From positions 1 to 64,000 of the forward strand of contig NZ_JACOPV010000020.1 in assembly GCF_016881005.1 (NCBI RefSeq): 64,000 bases of DNA, in the 5' to 3' direction. The position numbers and the translations under genes were made by a program. Within the stretch, counting starts at the first letter, position 1. Every line of letters starts with the position of its first letter. The notes under the pieces were generated by a model. The model did not search any database. It had not been told where the DNA came from and was given only the letters and a program-made list of their open reading frames with translations. This document shows, one piece after another, positions 37,091 through 44,590 of this stretch. The stretch is from Pseudomonas arcuscaelestis (GTDB lineage Bacteria > Pseudomonadota > Gammaproteobacteria > Pseudomonadales > Pseudomonadaceae).

Positions 37091-37137
37091 GTGCAACGCT
37101 TGCACGGCAGCCTCTGTGCGGTGCGCTTTTGGTGCGC
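37091..37137. promoter_or_regulatory. Possible activator-binding sites upstream of the ATP-grasp operon
   Basis: A perfect dyad GTGCAA-CGC-TTGCAC (37091-37105) and a direct repeat GGTGCGC-tttt-GGTGCGC (37120-37137) lie 40-90 bp before a sigma-54 promoter, where an enhancer-binding protein would act. The halves recall the NtrC half-site GGTGCA, but the spacing is not that of a standard NtrC site. Confidence 0.35.
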
Positions 37138-37177
37138 CTGAACGAGTTGCAGGCCGGAATTCGCTGACTTGGCCATA

Positions 37178-37192
37178 TGGCACATGTCTTGC
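37178..37192 (+). promoter_or_regulatory. Sigma-54 promoter of the ATP-grasp/alpha-E operon
   Basis: TGGCACATGTCTTGC has GG (37179-37180) and GC (37191-37192) with the required 10-bp gap and both consensus cores, TGGCAC and TTGC. It is 45 bp before the ATG at 37237. Confidence 0.65.
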
Positions 37193-37236
37193 GCGGTTCC
37201 GCTCTCTGAATCGACTTGCAGACTCCGATCACCGCC

Positions 37237-39723
37237 ATGCCTGACTTGTTTGATGCCTACCGGCCAACTCCGGGTGCTTACCACGAAATGCTTGATGGCC
37301 AAGGCAAGGTCCGAGGTCACTGGCAGCCGGTATGCGATTACCTGCAGCGCAGCGGCCCGGCACAGTTGGCCCAACGACAAGCGTCACTGACTCGCCAGCT
37401 CCGCGAAAACGGCGTCACTCACAGCATTTATGCCGACCCCAAAGGCGCCGACCGCCCCTGGGAACTGGATCTGTTGCCGCACCTGATTCCTGCCGCCCAG
37501 TGGCAGGAACTGGCCTCGGGCATCGCCCAGCGTGCGCGTCTGCTCAATGCAGTACTGGCCGACGTCTATGGTCAGCAACAGCTGATCCGTAACGGGTTGC
37601 TGCCAAGCGAGCTGATCTATGGTCACAACAATTTCCTCTGGCCCTGCCAAGGGATCAGCCCGCCGGGGGGGACCTTTCTGCATGTCTACGCGGTGGACCT
37701 GGCGAGGGCACCGGATGGGCGCTGGTGGGTAACGGCTGATCGCACCCAGGCGCCTTCCGGGGCAGGTTATGCACTGGAAAATCGGACCATTGTTTCCCGT
37801 GCGCTGCCTGAGTTGTATCGAGACCTGCGGGTTCAGCATCTGGCAGGTTTTTTCGGTGCATTGCAGCAGACGCTGATGCGCCTGGCGCCCAGCGAGAAAG
37901 AGGTGCCGCTGGTAGTCTTGCTAACGCCTGGCCGTTTCAATGAAAGCTATTTTGAGCATCTGTACCTTGCCCGCCAATTGGGCTACCCGCTGGTAGAGGG
38001 CGCAGACTTGACCGTGCGCAACGCCACGGTCTTTCTCAAGACGCTCAGCGGTTTACGCCGGGTGCACGCAATCATGCGCCGCCTGGACGATGATTTCTGT
38101 GATCCACTGGAGCTGCGCACTGATTCGGCGCTCGGCGTTCCCGGATTGCTCGATTCAGTGCGTCAGGGGCGTGTTCTGGTAGCTAACGCCTTGGGGGCCG
38201 GGGTGCTGGAATCGCCAGGCTTGCTGGGCTTTTTACCCGCTATCAACCAGCACCTGTTTGCCGAAGAACTCAGCTTGCCGTCGATAGCCACGTGGTGGTG
38301 CGGCGAGCCTCTGGCGATGGAGCAAGCACTGGAGCAGCTCCCGCAGTTGCTGGTGAAACCGGCGTTTCCTTCGCAGAGCTTCAATCCAGTATTGGGTCGC
38401 GAGTTGAACGAGGCCGAGCGCCAGGCGCTTTGCCTGAGGATTCAGGCCCGCCCTTATGCCTATGTCGCTCAGCAACTGGCGCAGTTGTCGCAAGCACCGG
38501 TATGGCAGCAGGACCAAGGCCAATTGCGGTCACGGGCCATTGGTATGCGGGTTTATGCAGTGGCAACGGCTGAGGGATACCGGGTCTTGCCGGGTGGCCT
38601 TACCCGAGTGGCCGCGCTGGCGGACGCTGAAGTGGTGTCGATGCAGCGTGGAGGCGCCAGCAAAGATGTCTGGGTGTTGGGGGACACGGCACCTGTGGAT
38701 GAGCCGTGGCGGAGCGCGCAGACGCTTGGCGTGGCTGAGCTGGTGCGGCAAGACCCGTACCTGCCGTCACGCGTAGTAGAAAACCTGTTCTGGTTCGGAC
38801 GTTATTGCGAACGCTGCGATGCCAGTGCGCGTTTGCTGCGGATCATCCTTACCCGTTATCTCGATGGCGACGATCCTCTGGCCCTGCAGGCCGCGGTGTC
38901 GCTGGCAGCTGAGCTTTCGTTGCTACCGCCCGAGGGCAGGCTGCCCGAGCGCTTGCACGCCGCCTTGGCCGACCGGGACTGGGCCTTCAGCCTCAGCAAT
39001 AACCTGCAGCGCTTGCACTGGGCAGCGTCACAGGTGCGCGGCAAACTTTCGCGGGAAAACTGGCAGGCGTTGGTGGAGTTGCAACGCGAGGCGCAGAGCC
39101 TTGGCGATGACACGGCGGGCCTTGGGGAACAGGTAGATTTTCTCAACCGCTTGGTCATGTCGATGGCGGCGCTGTCGGGCTTTGCCCTGGATGACATGAC
39201 CCGCGACGAAGGCTGGCGCTTTTTGATGATTGGTCGGCGCATCGAACGCCTGCAGTCACTGTGCAGCAGCCTGGCAGCTTTCCTGCGCGGGCCGGCGGTA
39301 TACGATCAGGCTGGGCTTGAGTGGCTGCTGGAATTGGGTAACAGCAGCATTACCTACCGCTCACGTTATCTGGCGGTCGCACAACTGATTCCAGTGCTCG
39401 ACCTGTTGCTGCTGGATGAACAGAACCCGCACGCCGTGATGTTCCAGCTCAACCTACTGGTGCGTACCTACCGACGCTTGTGCGAAGCGTTCGCCAGCCC
39501 CGTTGATCCGGGCCTGGCGTTGCTGGCTCAGCAGCTCAAACAGTTCGACTTGCGCAACCTTGAGGGGTCGTTGTTTGGCAGCGCGAGTGTTCATGCGGTG
39601 CTGACCGGGTTGGCTGACCTGTTGCAATCGGTTGCCACAGCCAGCAGTGATATTTCCGAGCGCCTGGCCCTTCGCCACTTTGCTCATGTCGACGATGTCA
39701 GTCAGCAAACGGTGTCGGTCTGA
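37237..39723 (+). CDS. Circularly permuted ATP-grasp / alpha-E fusion protein
   Basis: 828 residues from the ATG at 37237; an in-frame TTG at 37216 is less likely. The first ~480 residues are a circularly permuted ATP-grasp domain (opening DAYRPTPGAYHEMLD; SIYADPKGADRPWELDLLPHLI and GHNNFLWPCQG are typical), and the rest (from about 510: LPSRVVENLFWFGRYCERCD) is an all-helical alpha-E domain (DUF403). In many bacteria these are two genes; here one chain. Comparative genomics has linked this pair and a transglutaminase to amide-bond formation or peptide modification; the substrate is unknown. Coupled to the next gene by a 1-bp TGATGA overlap. Confidence 0.85.
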   Translation: MPDLFDAYRPTPGAYHEMLDGQGKVRGHWQPVCDYLQRSGPAQLAQRQASLTRQLRENGVTHSIYADPKGADRPWELDLLPHLIPAAQWQELASGIAQRARLLNAVLADVYGQQQLIRNGLLPSELIYGHNNFLWPCQGISPPGGTFLHVYAVDLARAPDGRWWVTADRTQAPSGAGYALENRTIVSRALPELYRDLRVQHLAGFFGALQQTLMRLAPSEKEVPLVVLLTPGRFNESYFEHLYLARQLGYPLVEGADLTVRNATVFLKTLSGLRRVHAIMRRLDDDFCDPLELRTDSALGVPGLLDSVRQGRVLVANALGAGVLESPGLLGFLPAINQHLFAEELSLPSIATWWCGEPLAMEQALEQLPQLLVKPAFPSQSFNPVLGRELNEAERQALCLRIQARPYAYVAQQLAQLSQAPVWQQDQGQLRSRAIGMRVYAVATAEGYRVLPGGLTRVAALADAEVVSMQRGGASKDVWVLGDTAPVDEPWRSAQTLGVAELVRQDPYLPSRVVENLFWFGRYCERCDASARLLRIILTRYLDGDDPLALQAAVSLAAELSLLPPEGRLPERLHAALADRDWAFSLSNNLQRLHWAASQVRGKLSRENWQALVELQREAQSLGDDTAGLGEQVDFLNRLVMSMAALSGFALDDMTRDEGWRFLMIGRRIERLQSLCSSLAAFLRGPAVYDQAGLEWLLELGNSSITYRSRYLAVAQLIPVLDLLLLDEQNPHAVMFQLNLLVRTYRRLCEAFASPVDPGLALLAQQLKQFDLRNLEGSLFGSASVHAVLTGLADLLQSVATASSDISERLALRHFAHVDDVSQQTVSV

Positions 39724-40625
39724 TGAGCGCTCGTTATCATGTTGTCCACGACACCCATTATCGCTATGACAGTCCGGTGTCTCTTGCCCAGCAGTTGGCT
39801 CACCTGTGGCCGCGCGCGTGTGCCTGGCAGCGTTGTACGGCGCAGGCGCTCCAGGTCAGCCCCGAGCCGACACAGCGGCGGGACGAATGGGATGTGTTCG
39901 GAAATCCACTCACGCGCCTGGCCTTTGAACGCCAGCACGAGCAGTTGCGAGTGGTCGCACGCTTGCATATCGAAGTGTTGCCGCGAAGCGCTCCACAATT
40001 GAGCGTTTCACCGGCGTGGGAGCAGGTCCGTGATGCACTGAGCTATACCGGCAAGCCACTGTCGAGCGAGCATCTGCAGGCTTGTCGCTACCGTTTTGAA
40101 TCACCCTATGTGCGTCTGAAGCAGCGCTTTGTGGCCTTCAGCGCGTCGTGTTTTGCCCCAGGCCGACCTTTGCTCGCGGGCTCCCAGGCATTAATGGAAA
40201 AAATTTTCAGCGAGTTCACCTTCGAGGCCGGCGCGACCCAGGTCGCTACGCCGTTGGAGCAAGTGCTTGAGCGCAGGCGGGGCGTTTGCCAGGACTTTGC
40301 TCACCTGATGCTTGCCTGCCTGCGCTCACGGGGACTGGCGGCGCGTTATGTCAGTGGTTATCTGCTCACCCGCCCGCCGCCCGGGCAACCGCGCCTTGTG
40401 GGGGCTGACGCCTCGCACGCGTGGGTGTCGGTATTTTGCCCACTCCAGGGCTGGGTCGACTTTGACCCCACCAACAACCTGCTGCCCGCGCTGGAGCACA
40501 TCACCTTGGCCTGGGGCCGGGACTTCTTCGATGTGTCACCGCTGCGTGGGGTGATCCTCGGCGGCGGTACGCATGATCCGCAGGTGCAGGTTACGGTGAT
40601 GCCGCTGGAAGACGGCCAGCCTTAG
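39723..40625 (+). CDS. Transglutaminase-like cysteine peptidase-fold protein
   Basis: 300 residues. An N-terminal beta domain (about 5-80, starting YHVVHDTHYRYDSPVSLAQQL) precedes the transglutaminase core, with catalytic Cys in RRGVCQDFAHLM, His in ASHAWVSVF and Asp in GWVDFDPTNN, all present. Cytoplasmic. Starts inside the stop of the ATP-grasp/alpha-E gene, so the two make one functional unit, possibly with the ATP-grasp protein forming and this protein cleaving or exchanging an amide bond. Convergent with the LOG gene, overlapping by 4 bp. Confidence 0.88.
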   Translation: MSARYHVVHDTHYRYDSPVSLAQQLAHLWPRACAWQRCTAQALQVSPEPTQRRDEWDVFGNPLTRLAFERQHEQLRVVARLHIEVLPRSAPQLSVSPAWEQVRDALSYTGKPLSSEHLQACRYRFESPYVRLKQRFVAFSASCFAPGRPLLAGSQALMEKIFSEFTFEAGATQVATPLEQVLERRRGVCQDFAHLMLACLRSRGLAARYVSGYLLTRPPPGQPRLVGADASHAWVSVFCPLQGWVDFDPTNNLLPALEHITLAWGRDFFDVSPLRGVILGGGTHDPQVQVTVMPLEDGQP

Positions 40626-41209
40626 TCAGGCTTTTTGTCCACCCACTTGGGGGCGACCGGCGCCTGGTAGTTTTCCATGGCGTCGAGCAGTTCGCCGGGG
40701 GCGTCGGCAAGTTGCAGCATGGCGCGGTGTTGCGCACGCACAAAGCCTTCTTCCACCACGTGGTCGAGGAAACTGCCCAGTTTGCTGTAGAAACCGTTTA
40801 CATCGAGCAGCCCCAGGGGCTTGGCGTGGTAACCCAGTTGGCCCCAGGTCCAGACTTCAAACAACTCTTCCAGGGTGCCCAGGCCGCCGGGCAGGGCGAC
40901 GAATGCGTCGCTCAGTTCAGCCATGCGTGCCTTGCGCGCATGCATACCGTCGACGACTTCCAGGCGGGTCAACCCGGTATGGCCGATCTCGGCGCTTTTT
41001 AGAGCCTGCGGGATTATTCCGATAACTTCACCGCCAGCGGCCATGGCCGCGTCAGCAACGATGCCCATCAGGCCGACGGCACCGCCGCCGTATACCAGGG
41101 TGAGGCCACGCTGGGCAATGGTCTGGCCAAGGGCGATGGCAGCGTCGCGGTAGGCAGGATTGACACCAGTGCTGGCGCCACAGAATACGCAAATGGAACG
41201 TACAGGCAT
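40622..41209 (-). CDS. LOG-family protein (TIGR00730)
   Basis: 195 residues from the ATG at 41209 with GGAGAGA upstream. Rossmann-fold protein with the family signature PGGLGTLEELFEVWTWGQLG and an N-terminal SICVFCGASTG. Members cleave cytokinin riboside or nucleoside 5'-monophosphates to the free base; in bacteria they act as nucleotide 5'-monophosphate nucleosidases. The 66-bp gap to the small Cys peptide ORF upstream suggests co-transcription. Confidence 0.9.
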   Translation of the reverse strand: MPVRSICVFCGASTGVNPAYRDAAIALGQTIAQRGLTLVYGGGAVGLMGIVADAAMAAGGEVIGIIPQALKSAEIGHTGLTRLEVVDGMHARKARMAELSDAFVALPGGLGTLEELFEVWTWGQLGYHAKPLGLLDVNGFYSKLGSFLDHVVEEGFVRAQHRAMLQLADAPGELLDAMENYQAPVAPKWVDKKPD

Positions 41210-41274
41210 TTTATCTCTCCGATAACAGGCGCACAGAGAGTAAGGCGCATGCACGCCGCTTCCAAGGCCAGATA

Positions 41275-41364
41275 TTACTCGGGACGACAGAACTCGCAGG
41301 TGGCCCCACTGGCGCCGCAGGCGTAGGCGGCCAACAAACTGTTCATCAAGCTGTTAAGGGGCAT
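41275..41364 (-). CDS. 29-residue Cys-rich peptide
   Basis: ATG at 41364 with CAGGAG 8 bp upstream and TAA at 41275. The peptide has a hydrophobic N-terminal half (MPLNSLMNSLLAAYA) and a Cys-bearing end (CGASGATCEFCRPE; three cysteines, the last two as C-x2-C). Too short for the usual gene callers. It is the first ORF of the minus-strand unit leading to the LOG gene. C-x2-C plus another Cys suggests metal binding or a redox role, but with no homolog to compare it could also be a leader peptide. Confidence 0.55.
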   Translation of the reverse strand: MPLNSLMNSLLAAYACGASGATCEFCRPE

Positions 41365-41482
41365 GGTTTTTACTCCTGAACGAGAGGTTGTTTCATCGTC
41401 CCGGAATGGCGCATGATGTGCACTTTGATTGGCTGTATACAATCCATAGAACAAATCTACTGCCCGGCGCTTTTCCGGCCTC

Positions 41483-41496
41483 TTGATTCATATCAG
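41483..41496. promoter_or_regulatory. ANR/FNR box upstream of azu
   Basis: TTGATTCATATCAG matches TTGAT-N4-ATCAA at 9 of 10 positions, 64 bp before the azurin start. azu of P. aeruginosa is known to be activated by ANR in low oxygen. The site is nearly symmetric, so it could also serve the divergent peptide/LOG unit. Confidence 0.7.
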
Positions 41497-41559
41497 GGAA
41501 GGGATGAAGTGATTCAGGCAGTCTGCAAACTGATCAAAACCCTGCCAAGGAGATTCACG

Positions 41560-42006
41560 ATGTTTGCCAAAGTTGTAGCTGTATCTTTGCTGACTCTGGC
41601 CAGCGCTCAGGTGTTTGCCGCTGAGTGTAAGGTTACCGTCGACTCCACCGATCAGATGTCCTTCAACACCAAAGACATCGCCATCGACAAAAGCTGCAAG
41701 ACTTTCACCGTTGAACTGACTCACTCCGGCTCGCTGCCGAAGAACGTCATGGGCCACAACCTGGTGATCAGCAAAGAAGCTGACATGCAGCCAATTGCTA
41801 CCGACGGCCTGTCGGCTGGTATCGACAAGCAATACCTGAAAGACGGTGATGCGCGTGTTATCGCTCACACCAAAGTCATCGGGGCTGGCGAGAAAGATTC
41901 GGTTACTTTCGACGTGTCGAAACTGGCAGCGGGCGAGAAGTACGGCTTCTTCTGCTCGTTCCCAGGTCACATCTCGATGATGAAAGGCACAGTTACTCTG
42001 AAGTAA
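41560..42006 (+). CDS. azu: Azurin precursor
   Basis: 148 residues from the ATG at 41560, with AAGGAG upstream; the ORF opens at 41413 but the earlier starts lack support. Signal peptide of about 20 residues ending AQVFA, then the 128-residue mature type-1 copper protein. Copper ligands are visible: His in MGHNLVI and Cys, His and Met in FFCSFPGHISMMKG; the structural disulfide Cys residues are in ECKV and DKSCKTF. Periplasmic electron carrier between cytochrome chains. Confidence 0.97.
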   Translation: MFAKVVAVSLLTLASAQVFAAECKVTVDSTDQMSFNTKDIAIDKSCKTFTVELTHSGSLPKNVMGHNLVISKEADMQPIATDGLSAGIDKQYLKDGDARVIAHTKVIGAGEKDSVTFDVSKLAAGEKYGFFCSFPGHISMMKGTVTLK

Positions 42007-42021
42007 TGCGTTGCCTTTGAA

Positions 42022-42079
42022 ATCGCGGGGCAAGCCCGCTCCTACAATTTTGTCTGTAGGAGCGGGCTTGCCCCGCGAT
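42022..42079. repeat. Inverted REP pair, bidirectional hairpin
   Basis: A 25-nt arm (42022-42046) is exactly inverted at 42055-42079 with an 8-nt spacer. Each arm is the REP unit with GCGGGGCAAGCCCGCTCCTA. It lies between convergent azu and nadE and would terminate or protect both transcripts. Confidence 0.9.
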
Positions 42080-42086
42080 GCTTTCA

Positions 42087-42914
42087 TCAAGGTGCGAAAG
42101 GCATCTCGCGCTTGTGCCGGGTCTTCTCGTAGGTGCCCTTGATAATCTCGAAGGCTTCTTCGCTGACAGGCTCGCCGTGCAGGAACGCGTCGATCTGCTC
42201 ATAGGTAACGCCGTGGGAAGCTTCGTCCGGTTTGCCTGGGGCCAGGTCTTCCAGATCTGCAGTCGGCACTTTCTCTACCAGTGACTCCGGGGCGCCAAAG
42301 CTGCGCGCGATTGCCCGCACCTGGTTTTTCACCAGGCCACTCAACGGGGCCAGGTCGCAGGAACCATCACCAAATTTGGTAAAGAAGCCCATCACTGCTT
42401 CGGCAGCATGGTCGGTGCCGATCACCAGGCCCTGACGAGCGCCGGCAATGGTGTACTGAGCGACCATACGCATGCGGGCCTTGGTGTTGCCAACCACGAA
42501 GTCGACCATCGCCGGCTTGCCGTTTTCCAGCGCCTGCACCTCTTTGGCCAGCGCCTGCACGGCCGGGGCGATGTTCACCGTGTGCAACTCGTCCGGCTGG
42601 ATCACATCCAGGCACGCCTGGGCGTCGTGTTCATCCTGCTGCACGTGGTAGGGCAGGCGCACAGCGATGAAGCAATAGCCTGGGTCGCCGGTTTCGTTGC
42701 GCAGCTCATTGACAGCCCGTTGCGCCAACAGGGCTGCTGTCAGCGAGTCGACACCACCACTGATGCCCAGGACCAGGGTTTTCATCCGCGCGTTATTCAG
42801 GCATTGCTTGATGAATGCCACGCGCCGGGCCACTTCGGCATCGAGCGCGGCGCGGTCGGCGAATGGCGGCTGGACCTTGAGCGCTTGCGCGATCTCTCGC
42901 TGGACGGCTTGCAT
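42087..42914 (-). CDS. nadE: NAD synthetase, ammonia-dependent
   Basis: 275 residues. Amidates deamido-NAD to NAD using ammonia. The PP-loop SGGVDSLTAAL is present, and the glutaminase domain of larger NadE proteins is absent, as in the ammonia-dependent class. It begins 3 bp after the pncB stop, so both come from one transcript and form the Preiss-Handler salvage route with a NadD encoded elsewhere. Confidence 0.96.
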   Translation of the reverse strand: MQAVQREIAQALKVQPPFADRAALDAEVARRVAFIKQCLNNARMKTLVLGISGGVDSLTAALLAQRAVNELRNETGDPGYCFIAVRLPYHVQQDEHDAQACLDVIQPDELHTVNIAPAVQALAKEVQALENGKPAMVDFVVGNTKARMRMVAQYTIAGARQGLVIGTDHAAEAVMGFFTKFGDGSCDLAPLSGLVKNQVRAIARSFGAPESLVEKVPTADLEDLAPGKPDEASHGVTYEQIDAFLHGEPVSEEAFEIIKGTYEKTRHKREMPFAP

Positions 42915-42917
42915 GAA

Positions 42918-44120
42918 TTACTCCTTGGGCACTTTGAAGACATGGCGCAGGTAAGCGACGAAGTTTTCGTCGCGGCATTGGGTCTTGGCCGCCTCGTCGG
43001 AAATCTTGGCGACAGGCTGGCCGTTGCAGTCGGTCATTTTAAGCACGATGCTCATCGGCGCCACCCCTGGTATGTCACAGGTCAGGTTGGTACCAATGCC
43101 AAAGCTGACATTGATCCGGCCGCGCAGGGCACGGAAAATTTCCAGTGATTTGGTCAGGTTCAGGCCATCGGAAAACACCAGGGTCTTGGTCATCGGGTCG
43201 ATACCCAGCTTGCGGTAGTGGGCGATGGCCTTTTCCGCCCAAAGCACCGGGTCGCCGGAGTCATGGCGCAAACCGTCGAACAGCTTGGCGAAGAACAGAT
43301 CGAAGTCACCCAGAAAAGCATCCATGGTGATGCAGTCGGTCAGGGCGATACCAAGCAGGCCGCGGTATTCGCGCACCCAGCAGTCGAGGGCTGCGATCTG
43401 GCTGTCGATCAGTCGAGGTCCCAGTTGCTGATGGGCCATTATCCACTCATGGGCCATGGTCCCCAGGGGCTTGATATCCAGTTTTCGTGCCAGGTGAACG
43501 TTACTGGTGCCAACGAAACGCGCAGGGAATTCTTCCTTCAGCACCCTTACCACTTCTTCCTGAACCTTGTAGGAGAAGCGTCGGCGGGTGCCAAAGTCGG
43601 CTACCTGCAACTCGGCCAGTTCATCGCTGCTGGCATGGGCCCTGAGCCAGTCGAATTTGCGATACAGCTGGTCGCGCGCCTCGCTCAGCTTGACCAGTGG
43701 GTGGCGCTGACGGTTGCGCACTTCACTGATGATCGCCAGCAAGGGCACTTCGAAGAGGATTACATGCAACCAGGGGCCGCGGATGCGCAGGTACAGCTGG
43801 TCGTTCTCGATGCCCAGGTGCAGATAACGCAAATTGAAGCGAAACAGGCCAAGGAATCGCAGGAAGTCCGGCTTGATGAAGTTGATCTGCTCAAGAAATC
43901 CCAGTTGACCGTTGGCCAGGCTCAGCTCGCACAACTGGTCGATCTGTTCACGGATCTGCGCCAGGTAAGGGCGCAGGTCTTCGCCGTTGCGGCAGCGAAA
44001 CTCCCACTCCACCTCGACGTTGGGATAGTTGTGCAGCACCGCCTGCATCATGCTCAGTTTGTAGAAGTCAGTGTCGAGCAGGTTCTGCACGATGCGGTCG
44101 GCGAAGGCGCTCTCGCTCAT
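42918..44120 (-). CDS. pncB: Nicotinate phosphoribosyltransferase
   Basis: 400 residues. Converts nicotinate and PRPP to nicotinate mononucleotide with ATP hydrolysis. Typical blocks: LLDTDFYKLSMMQAVLHNYP at the start, GTRRRFSYKVQEEV, and FSDGLNLTKSLEIFRALRGRINVSFGIGTNLT at the phosphate-binding site. First gene of the pncB-nadE pair; no regulator such as NadQ or NrtR is adjacent. Confidence 0.96.
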   Translation of the reverse strand: MSESAFADRIVQNLLDTDFYKLSMMQAVLHNYPNVEVEWEFRCRNGEDLRPYLAQIREQIDQLCELSLANGQLGFLEQINFIKPDFLRFLGLFRFNLRYLHLGIENDQLYLRIRGPWLHVILFEVPLLAIISEVRNRQRHPLVKLSEARDQLYRKFDWLRAHASSDELAELQVADFGTRRRFSYKVQEEVVRVLKEEFPARFVGTSNVHLARKLDIKPLGTMAHEWIMAHQQLGPRLIDSQIAALDCWVREYRGLLGIALTDCITMDAFLGDFDLFFAKLFDGLRHDSGDPVLWAEKAIAHYRKLGIDPMTKTLVFSDGLNLTKSLEIFRALRGRINVSFGIGTNLTCDIPGVAPMSIVLKMTDCNGQPVAKISDEAAKTQCRDENFVAYLRHVFKVPKE

Positions 44121-44302
44121 AAGGGGCTCCGTAAGGGGCGCGCGCCATCATCTGTCAGCAACGACACGCAGACCCTGCCATTGTGCCAGCCTTTTTCCGC
44201 AGGCGGGCGGGCACTCCAAGGGGTACATCGGTAGCAAGCAACTGTGGCAGCGCTTTTACACGACACCAGCTAGCCTGTAATGGTGCCCGCTGTAGCAGTC
44301 GC

Positions 44303-44317
44303 GCACCAAGGATGTGC
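44303..44317. promoter_or_regulatory. NtrC-type dyad upstream of braC
   Basis: GCAC-caaggat-GTGC matches the NtrC core GCAC-N7-GTGC, 215 bp upstream of the sigma-54 promoter. Only one site is this clear. The rest of 44121-44590 carries no gene on either strand that I can support. Confidence 0.45.
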
Positions 44318-44516
44318 AGATCGGTTACGCATCCTGTTACAGGCTGGTTGCACGTAAACACTTGCCGGGGTTGCAATGATGGCACTAGGCGGTTGCTCTT
44401 TCTGTTTGCAGGCGGTGGCGCTTTGCTTGAAGCAGACGGTTGCACGGCCAATAAAAAAAGGACGCGGTTCAAGCCCCGACGACTTCTTCACGAGTTTTTC
44501 CAGAATAAAAAACCAA

Positions 44517-44532
44517 TGGCACGGCCCTTGCT
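44517..44532 (+). promoter_or_regulatory. Sigma-54 promoter of braC
   Basis: TGGCACG-GCCC-TTGCT is an exact match to the -24/-12 consensus, 59 bp before the braC ATG. Points to nitrogen-responsive or other enhancer-driven expression of the importer. Confidence 0.75.
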
Positions 44533-44590
44533 CAGAGCAATTGCTGAACGTTGTAGTGCCAACCAAAAAAACTCCAAGGAGCACCACCTC

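Noticed and set aside
41434..41441. TGTATACA palindrome as a GntR operator
   Set aside because: The core is short and common, and no GntR gene is adjacent; noted only in the azu control region.
44381..44400. TGGCACTAGGCGGTTGCT as a second sigma-54 site before braC
   Set aside because: GG and GC are 12 bp apart instead of 10.
44183..44590. N-terminal extension of BraC
   Set aside because: It has no homology that I recognise, and the ATG at 44591 has a Shine-Dalgarno and starts a normal signal peptide.
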